DNA from: Phoronis ovalis
Taxonomy: Eukaryota > Phoronida > Phoronidae
DNA: 12,440 nt
Direction: 5' to 3'
Assembly (NCBI GenBank): GCA_028565635.1
Contig: JAOXYB010045148.1
Span: 1 to 12,440 of the forward strand
Positions 1-7,800 of the stretch are shown in pieces (position 1 is the stretch's first letter; every line of letters begins with the position of its first letter). The position numbers were made by a program, and so were the translations under genes. The notes under the pieces were generated by a model. It ran no database searches. It was not told the DNA's origin and saw nothing but the letters and a program-made list of their open reading frames with translations.

Positions 1-71
1 TAGCAATCCAAATTTTTGAATTTATTTATGGTAGCAATCCAAAAATAACTGGTAAAAAGTATACAATCCAA
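1..71. repeat. 31-bp tandem repeat, running off the left edge
   Basis: TAGCAATCCAAA begins at 1 and at 32, and a diverged TACAATCCAAA begins at 62, giving periods of 31 and 30 bp. Only the leading dozen bases of each unit are well conserved. The array probably continues to the left of the window. Confidence 0.55.
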
Positions 72-120
72 ATCCAACATTTTTTGATCCGCCTCACACC
101 CCTACCAAAAAATACCTTGA

Positions 121-166
121 GTACCCCCCCGGGTATAGGGGGTATCCGCGGGTGGGTGACAGTCAG
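121..166. repeat. C/G-run block with inverted copy at 575-602
   Basis: A hairpin TACCCCC (122-128) / GGGGGTA (138-144) is followed by GTGACAGTCAG (156-166). The exact reverse complement of that 11-mer lies at 575-585, itself next to a C5-A-G10 run (587-602). A third GC block with a perfect palindrome GGGGGTACCCCC is at 860-871. The blocks stand out strongly from the AT-rich surroundings. Confidence 0.55.
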
Positions 167-229
167 CAAAACTGGGTACTCATGTTTGTTATGAAGGGTT
201 AAGAAAAGCCCCTTTTTGGGACCTAGGAC

Positions 230-308
230 CTTAACAAGAAAATTTGACAACCAAAAAAAAAAACGATCGCCAAATCGATAACCAAAAAAAAAAAACCTCA
301 AAACAAAA
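230..308 (+). repeat. Left arm of an A-tract-rich inverted repeat
   Basis: This arm pairs with 734-811 on the opposite strand. Read in this direction both arms share CTTAACAAGAAAA, then ACAACC followed by an A-run, a CGATCGCC / CGGTTGCC block, a second A-run block and finally CAAAAC. The match is imperfect, with indels mainly in the A-runs. The two A-run blocks also form a local direct repeat (about 247-262 and 279-295). Confidence 0.7.
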
Positions 309-607
309 TAGTACACTAAATTAAGAAAATTTGCAAAAATAATGTTCAAAATTAAAACACAAACTCTTAGAAAAAAAATCACACGACTTAATTAGAAGGT
401 AAATAAGGTAGTAAAAACGCACCCTTTTATTATTTTTGGGACTAAATTTTCGTTTTTGTAAGATTTTAAAGCTATTTTATACCCTTTTCAGGGCGTACTG
501 GGTGCCCGAGCTGAATGCTGAAAAACATACCCTTTCGCCCGGTTTTCTGTAACTAACATGCGTACCTAGCTACTCTGACTGTCACTCCCCCAGGGGGGGG
601 GGTATCG

Positions 608-852
608 CGAGCAGCGAGCATTGGGGTCTGTTAAGTCCGAGTAGCGAGTATTGCCTTGGTCTGTTAAGTGCGAGCAGCGAGCATTGTCTTTTGGTGACCA
701 TTTGTTTTGCTTTGTTTACTAATTTTGTTAACTGTTTTGCCGACGTTTTTTTTTTTGGCGACCGATTTTTTGGCAACCGTTTTTTTTTGGTTGTTAATTT
801 TTCTTGTTAAGTGCGAGCAGCGAGCATTGCCGATTTTTAAGTGCAAGCATTG
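608..852. repeat. Interspersed GC-rich 16-bp repeat family (CGAGCAGCGAGCATTG)
   Basis: Copies start at 608, 638 (two C-to-T changes), 671 and 814, with a shortened copy at about 842-852. Most are preceded by TTAAGTGC or TTAAGTCC. The first three form a tandem array of 30-33 bp period; the last two lie beyond the T-tract inverted-repeat arm. On the minus strand they read as repeated CSLLALNRP-like peptides, which is repeat translation and not evidence for a protein. Confidence 0.75.
734..811 (-). repeat. Right arm of the A-tract-rich inverted repeat
   Basis: This is the reverse-complement partner of 230-308, with T-runs at 747-756 and 781-788. The arms are about 425 bp apart, and weaker similarity continues inward (300-340 against about 700-740). 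Arranged this way the block could be a foldback or non-autonomous transposable element. The Lys-rich frames on the minus strand here are a by-product of the T-runs and not a gene. Confidence 0.7.
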
Positions 853-899
853 TACCTTGGGGGGTACCCCCTACCCCTTCACTTAGGTGTGTTAAAGAC

Positions 900-1406
900 C
901 GGGGCTAAAAGGCTTAAAAGCTTAAACCTGCAATAAATATTATATGTGGTCAGTTTCCAGGTCAGCTAACGTAAATAATTGAGATGACACATTCTCAAAC
1001 TGATTCTTGCCGCGAGATAATGCTATAACACTCAATTTACTGGTGTACGTCCATATTATAATATTATGTTAATAGTGAAATTGATAAGCAATAATTAAAT
1101 TATTTCAGTATTTTTGTTGGCTCTAAAAAAATCAATTTCCGACACAACTGTTGTATTTTTTTATCAGAAGTTATAAAATGTCTCGATTGAGCTAAAATGT
1201 CTCTAATATTCCATTTTTACTGGTACGTTCTAGTAGGTGTTATATGTAAACCAATCCAAAACACAAGTACTCACATCTCATTTTTAGTCACATTGCGTGA
1301 TCGTTCATACTTAGAAAATTGCCCACGAGTGTCGCTGCAACTTATTTTGTGATTGCATTCCCGTTGTTCCACATTTTAGTATAAACTGTTCGTCCGGAGG
1401 TAGAGA
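900..1406 (+). promoter_or_regulatory. Presumed promoter and 5' UTR region of laminin gamma
   Basis: This is the space between the repeat block and the start codon, so it should carry the proximal promoter and 5' UTR. No element is decisive. TATAAAC at 1380-1386 lies only about 20 bases before the ATG, too close to act as a TATA box for this start. A pyrimidine-rich run ending in TTTTAG (AG at 1378-1379) could be a 3' splice site, which would make 1380-1406 the end of a non-coding-exon junction and put the promoter further upstream. Short direct duplications (AAAATGTCTC at about 1175 and 1194) are present with no known meaning. Confidence 0.3.
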
Positions 1407-1881
1407 ATGGCGAAAGTGGGAAAGGCACTGTCTACGACTTTTAGGACTTGTAAAGTGGATTATTTACCATCAAAAATGATTTTAACACTTTTGATTGCCT
1501 GTACCATAATCGGGGACCACATCGGAAATGCAGAAATGCAAAGAGTTAGTTGCACTGATGAAAACGGACGGCCTCAGCGCTGCACTCCAGAATTTGTTAA
1601 TGCCGCATTCTTAGCTCGGCCTGTGGAAGCCACTAATACTTGTGGGCAAACAAGCGATGGACGGCCCGTAAGACAATTTTACTGCCTTCAAACTGGAGCA
1701 ACCGGTGGGAACGGAAAAAGTTGTGGGAATCCTTGTGATGATTCTGATTTTAAAAACAGACATCCACCGAAATATTTGACAGACTTGGAAAATAAAGATT
1801 TAATGACTTGGTGGCAATCGGCGACAATGGCTGAAGCCGATATACAATATCCTAGCAGTGTGAATCTAACATTGCATTTAG
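1407..1881 (+). CDS. LAMC1: Laminin gamma exon 1: start codon, signal peptide, first part of LN domain
   Basis: This exon encodes residues 1-158 and the first base of codon 159. The ATG at 1407 has A at -3 and G at +4, and an in-frame TAG sits two codons upstream (1401-1403), so within genomic DNA this is the most 5' possible Met. A second in-frame Met (residue 24, base 1476) directly precedes the hydrophobic core and may be the true start. The LN part begins near residue 43. It carries the six early cysteines expected of gamma LN domains (C49, C59, C79, C93, C106, C110), the TWWQS motif and an N-glycosylation sequon, N153-L-T. The donor is G|GTAAGT at 1881/1882, a near-perfect 5' splice site. 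Reading on past it adds 35 non-homologous codons before a TAA at 1986-1988, so the open frame beyond 1881 is intron and should not be counted as protein. Confidence 0.95.
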
Positions 1882-4800
1882 GTAAGTGCATAAAAATCTT
1901 AATAAAACCCAGTGCTACAAATAAGTATACTGCATACCTTTCAACTGACATCTCAATCAATTATATGACAATATATGCTTTCGTGTAAAATTATATTTAC
2001 CCTTGTCTAAATTTATGTTCACTTTATGCGCCCCTATAGCCTGTCCACAGGCGAAGGACTAATTATATAAGGATTTAATATAGTCTAGGCAATTTGAGTA
2101 AAAGAAATATTCAAACTTCATTATTCAGACTGAGTCCAGCTCCTAGTATTCGAACTGTAACAGAACAGATATAAATTTTAAAATGCATTAAAATATTAAA
2201 AATTGCAAAATCACCTATTGTGACTGCTGTCAGTAGATTTTGTTTTCTCTATTTGTGACAACTTTTCAAACAGCTGCTTTTTGAGTTTCTGCAAGCAATT
2301 TCTAATTCACAATGTTTATACTGAATTGTACTTTACATCTTATCTAAATGTTTGATTTGTGACAAAATTTAAATATTTTTTTATGTTCGATTTTATATAA
2401 ATCTGTAACAGAGTGCAAGATAAATGAAATATGTTACAAGCATTCATGGTTTTGATTAACACTTTAGGTTAGAGTCATACCCATTGCTAATTTTTCTAAA
2501 AGGAAACTGCATTTTCTTTTGACAAAATAGGCATCGAATTTTGCCACAGGAGACAATGTTCATATGAAAACCCAAAGCAATGTAGGGAATATTGCTGCTT
2601 TGTTTATTTTTAGGACTGTTGGAAACATGACAGTTTTCAAATGTAGATTAAAAGCTCTTGACCCTCTTATTTAAAACTGAAATCACCAGTGGAAGAAATA
2701 CTTGAAAAACACTCAAAACCTAACATTCATTCATTATCAAAACCTTCTTCTGAACTTATGGTAAATTAAAGACAGGAAACTCTGAATTTAATGACCTGTA
2801 ATGCTCTTTTTTGCAATAAATAGGGTACTTTTAGGAAATTATGACAATATAAATTACATGGCCACAAAGGAAAATGTTTCTACTTGATTGGCATTAAATT
2901 GATCTAAATAGTGTGATTACAGCAATATTTATATAGGGTTTGATCATCTTGATATGGCAATTGTTCATGCTCAGAAACATAACCTATATTACATTGGCAC
3001 CTGTTGAGGTTAATAAGTAAGCCCCTTGTGTATATCAACTATAATTACACAAAAGAATAAATTCTGTTAAAAAGCTATGCAACTCAGAAAAATATAAATC
3101 TCAAAGTACCAAAACCTACTAAAACTGTACTCCCTCACCACCTTAAATGTCATATGGTTATGGTTATTTAATACAACTCGTGCACAAAAATGTAAACATT
3201 AGAAAAACCTAGGTATTGTGTTGAACAAACAGTGTCATATTGTTAGAGACCACATACAGCGAGTATCATACTCCACAGACATACTATTCACTTTGGTGGA
3301 ATTGTAAAGATTGAATCCAATTTCTACCTTAATTTTCTAATTAAAAGTAAAGAAATTTTCACTTCAAATATGCTGTGACAATTTGAGTCTATACTTTGTG
3401 GATAAATTGATTTTATTGCTAACCACACTGAAAGTTATGTTCTTTAGTCTGTTATTGTATATAGTAAGATGATGTTACAGACTAGTTTCTAGTAAATATT
3501 TTGAGAGTTTTTATGTACATTAATTAACACTTTAACATTTTTGGTAGCCTACACATTTCCCAGTTGGACCTCTTTTTACAACTAATCAAATATTCAACAT
3601 CAGTTGTGAGAAAAGCAAAATGTCCTGTATAGTTTTTAATGCGACCAGTTTGAAAAAAAATGATATATTTTTTAGGGGTAGCTAACATCTGTTGATGAGC
3701 ACAAATTGTTAAACACCATTTTGTTGAATACACACTACCAGATTGTTTGACATGCACAATTTACCACTACTAAGTACTCCTCTGGTTCCATGGGGTTATA
3801 AATTCACTGTGCATACTAACAGAACTCTGGGAGTACTAAGTATAAATTGTGTATGCCCAAGAAAATGAGGCGAAAATAAAATCAATCTGGCATACTAAAC
3901 TGTTTATGTGGAAGATTTATCTAATGCAGGCAAAAGGATACTTATAAAGAAAACTATTGTTGGGTTTTGTACAAAAAATCCGAGAATAAACCAGAAACAA
4001 CTGACATTTCTTGCAAAACCTTGTATTAGACATGTCCAACATCAGATTGTTGCTAGAGCATTTATTATTGTGTGTAACAAAACAGCAAGTAAGTGTTCTA
4101 ATCCATGACAAAACAGTGTACAGTTATGTTTGACACATTGCAGTGTGTATTGTGGTTTTCTACTGTTTGTTCCTCTCCTACTTATTGGCCCTTAAATTGT
4201 ATTATTGTTTATTAATGTTTTAGGAGGTAAGGTAAAATTAATCTTTTAATTAAGTATTCAAAAATTATAAAATGAAACAGAAGTAATCCCTCATAGTTGT
4301 ATTTATAATCAATGCAACCTCTGCTGTTGTTCTGACAGAATTGTGTAGCATTCCAATGTCATACAGCCATTAACCTGATAATTCATGATTTTCATACCAG
4401 ACAGAAGTATTCCACAAGTACAATATTCCAGCAGCTGTTAGATTGTGTTTAATTTGACATAGAATATTTTGATATATACAAATAAACCTTTAACCTTGTT
4501 TTTAAAAATGTTACCTTTTCCTAACAATTTAAAAATTGAGTAAATCCATGTATGTAATGGAAGAAGTTAAATCCTAGTAGATTTTTTTTGGAATACTTTT
4601 TTTTGAGATGCAAGAATTTTTCCTACTTGTAATCTTGATATATGATGATATAGGGGACTCTCCTCCAAGGACACCAAAGTTTTAGCCTATTGTATATTTT
4701 ATTGTGATTGTGGTTTCAAAACTGTAGCTGTTTCCGATTATTTTCTTTGATGTTTTTGTTACATCGCAGCACAGTTGACCTATTATATTTAATATTAATG

Positions 4801-7800
4801 TATTGTAAAAGAAATGCTAAATGTAAAAGTTCCACATCAAATATTTTGTTAACTGGGATGCCCTATGTCAATATGGTTAACCTCTTTGTATATGGCCTGT
4901 CACATCACACTGAAATAAGAACTGGTGCAGTGGAAAATGCAGTGTGTACCTGATTTGACCCCTGTTTGAAGATCGCCCTCCCATCTTTTTGTGACATGCA
5001 AAAGACATAAGTACAGCTACAACCAACCAACTGTGAGATCTCAAGATGTTGCTGTTTTATGAAGATAAATTTTCATCAATAATGAAGTGTTGACAGTTAC
5101 ACAATAAAACTTCCATCATTTTTGAGACCAAATGCAAGCCATCTGGACTGAATGCATTTTTGAGTGCTGATTCATTGACTACTGTCTGGTTGGTTACAGT
5201 CAATAAATGTTGGCCTTTCACTGCAGTAAATTTGTGATGATGTTATGGGCCTATAATATGGAGATTGCTAAATACTTTGAAAATGCAAAATAGGCTTTAT
5301 TAATCTCCAAATTAAAATTGTTTATGTGTGGTTTACTAGCTAAAGTAATCACATAATGGTTTGTGATTCATGATATGGCCCATACTGTAAACCATTTGTA
5401 CATACACAAACCTTTGCTAGGACTCAAAACATGAATAAGACTTAAATGTTGGTAGTACTGCTATTAGAATTTATTTAATTAAAGCTTCAACTAAAGAGGC
5501 AGGTATGGCATTAAAAACATGTGTATTCTCAGTTTCCTTATTTCAATTTTAAAGAAATATCATAGTTTTCAGGACAGATACTGAAAATTTGAAAGTTTTA
5601 CTCATAGTTCATGTTGTGTGATTCTTGTGAAGATTAGGGGGAAGCTTAGGTCAAGGAGGTAAATGAACAGTATAGCTCTGGGAAATACATAATTTGAAGA
5701 CAGCAACATGCACTTCCTGAGCCCCACTTCCTAGTTCAGAATAGTTAATAGTGCAACTGTTCTACATGGCATTTCCTGAATTTTATGTAAATTCTTTTAA
5801 AAGGTGAATGGGACATAGTATGTGCAGGTTGTTCATGTGGTTTTAAGGTCAGGTCTCTGAGTTTATGATAACATTAGCATCTGGGGACAAGGTCTTGGAG
5901 AACCCCATAGATACTTCAATACTAAAAAAAAAGTGAATGGACAAAGATACTTTAAACAGAGTTACCCCTCTTGAATTGTTAGAGTGACTTGAACTCATTA
6001 AATCTTCGTTATTTAACAAGTTCAATTTGTTAGAACACAGGAATTTGATATTTGTTCTAACGAACCTGAATAAATTTTAACCAAATAATCTATTAAAAAA
6101 GTTTAAAATGTGTTGGAACATCTTTTACACTAACAAAAGTTCAAGTTCAACTGAATTTGTTAGAATTTATGGGAACTTGTTAGAATTTTGATATTCCACA
6201 ACCACGTTCATTTTCCGAACTGAACTTGTTAGATTAACGAATTGAACTCAATAAGTAACGATGGAGTTGTTCAAGAAAGGTGACACCGTTAACAAGGAAT
6301 ATCAATATGTAATATGAAAACAAAGAAAAACAGTCTTATTTCTAAAATTTTGCTGTTTCCTTCTTCACCACTAGGGGGGAATTTGGGCTACATTCACATT
6401 GATATATGTAATGTAATATATATGCTGTACACAGACTATATGTAGTATCTTATAAACTTACAAAAGTCAAAAATTGGTTTTCAAATTATTCACTCCACCC
6501 CTATGAGGTATATAGTCCCTTGTTGCCCATATAAAAATATGTTTGTTGGTATTTACTTACTGCATACAAATAAAAAAAACAAGGGTCTAAACTACATTTT
6601 ATGCACAAAATTGTATACTTCTTGATGGAAAAATAAAAGGCGTGTATTTCTAAAGCCTCTTTAGATGTAAGTTACAGTTCGTCAACGATTAAATGAGTTT
6701 TATTTATTTCAACTTTCTGAATGCTAGACTAACTCCCAAATCTCACATTTTCTCACAATATCCCTTTGTGGACGAGACTTGAAGTTGTAATTAGAAAGGG
6801 TCCTATTTACAAATCTATAAACATTTTCAGTGAAACTTGAAGTTAAATTGAAAATCTGATAATTTATGTGTGGTCTTGGTCAATAGAGACTATCTTTAGA
6901 TAGATCTCTATCACTGTTATTTTCACAAATATAGCAGACTATATGAGTATTGCAGCAACATAGTCTTCTTGGTTACACAGCTTCTAAAGGTGGAATTTAC
7001 ATTATACATGCACCTTTTATATTGTTTGAAATTTGAATTTATCCAGTCTTGGGTTACACTGTCAAAAAAAATACTCAGATAGCTCAAAATGTGAGATATG
7101 AGAAAAAATGGAAGCACATGGCTTTATGCTGGTTAATCAAGCATTATCTAAACACCCAAGTTATGGCTCACTGTGATTTGTGTTTAAAAGCTGATAAAGG
7201 AACACTATTGTTGTAGTTGTTACTTGCATGCACCATTCTATTCAGTGATTATTGTTCTGTAACTAGAGAATAATCCTTCAAAACAACAGGTTGGTCAAGT
7301 AGGTGATACTGAGTTTACATTAATTCAATTATCCAGATTGTCCTTGATACAAGTATTTCCTAAATTCATCCAAAATTTGTAATGAACATATTTACTTGTA
7401 GCTGTACCTGTTATATAAATAGATGAATTTCCCAATAAAAAAAAAACACCAGTCCAATCAATTTTTGAAATTGATGCTCGTCCAATAAAGTCTAGAAGTG
7501 TTTCAATGAAATAGTTGGATCAGTATTCAGAGTAAAAACTCCCTAAACTTGTCAAGTGTGCTAACATAGAATAAATGATTGAAAGTTCAGCATTTGAGAA
7601 ATGCCAAACATGTTGGCGAGAAAATGCAACTGCAGTGTCTCAAGTTTTGCAAGAGTAAAAAGAATAAGGAAATTCAGATAAAAGCTGTTCAAAACAGAAA
7701 TTGCACACAGGTACATGGTTATGGAAATTACCCATAATGATGTTTCAGCATCTGCTATACCTATCAGACATTTGCCATATGTATGGGCCTGGTGATGATA

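Noticed and set aside
26-382. 118-codon open frame on the minus strand
   Set aside because: It is made of A/T-tract-derived Phe/Leu runs over the inverted-repeat block, with no domain, and overlaps clear repeats.
582-846. Two minus-strand open frames with Lys-rich and repeated CSLLALNRP-like peptides
   Set aside because: They are translations of the T-runs and of the GC-rich tandem repeat. The repeat is conserved at DNA level and in more than one frame, which does not suggest a protein.
1688-1960. 90-codon open frame antisense to exon 1
   Set aside because: It is the shadow of the laminin coding exon on the other strand and runs into intron 1.
2136-2165. B-box-like TATTCGAACTG, a possible tRNA gene
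   Set aside because: No A box or cloverleaf stems could be found around it.
5951-6292. TTAA flanks suggesting a piggyBac-type insertion
   Set aside because: TTAA is at both ends but one base out of register with the aligned termini, and the second copy has none. TTAA is frequent by chance in such AT-rich DNA.
7431-7447. AATAAA followed by an A-run, a possible retroposon tail
   Set aside because: No 5' body, target duplication or coding remnant next to it. Isolated A-runs are common in this intron.
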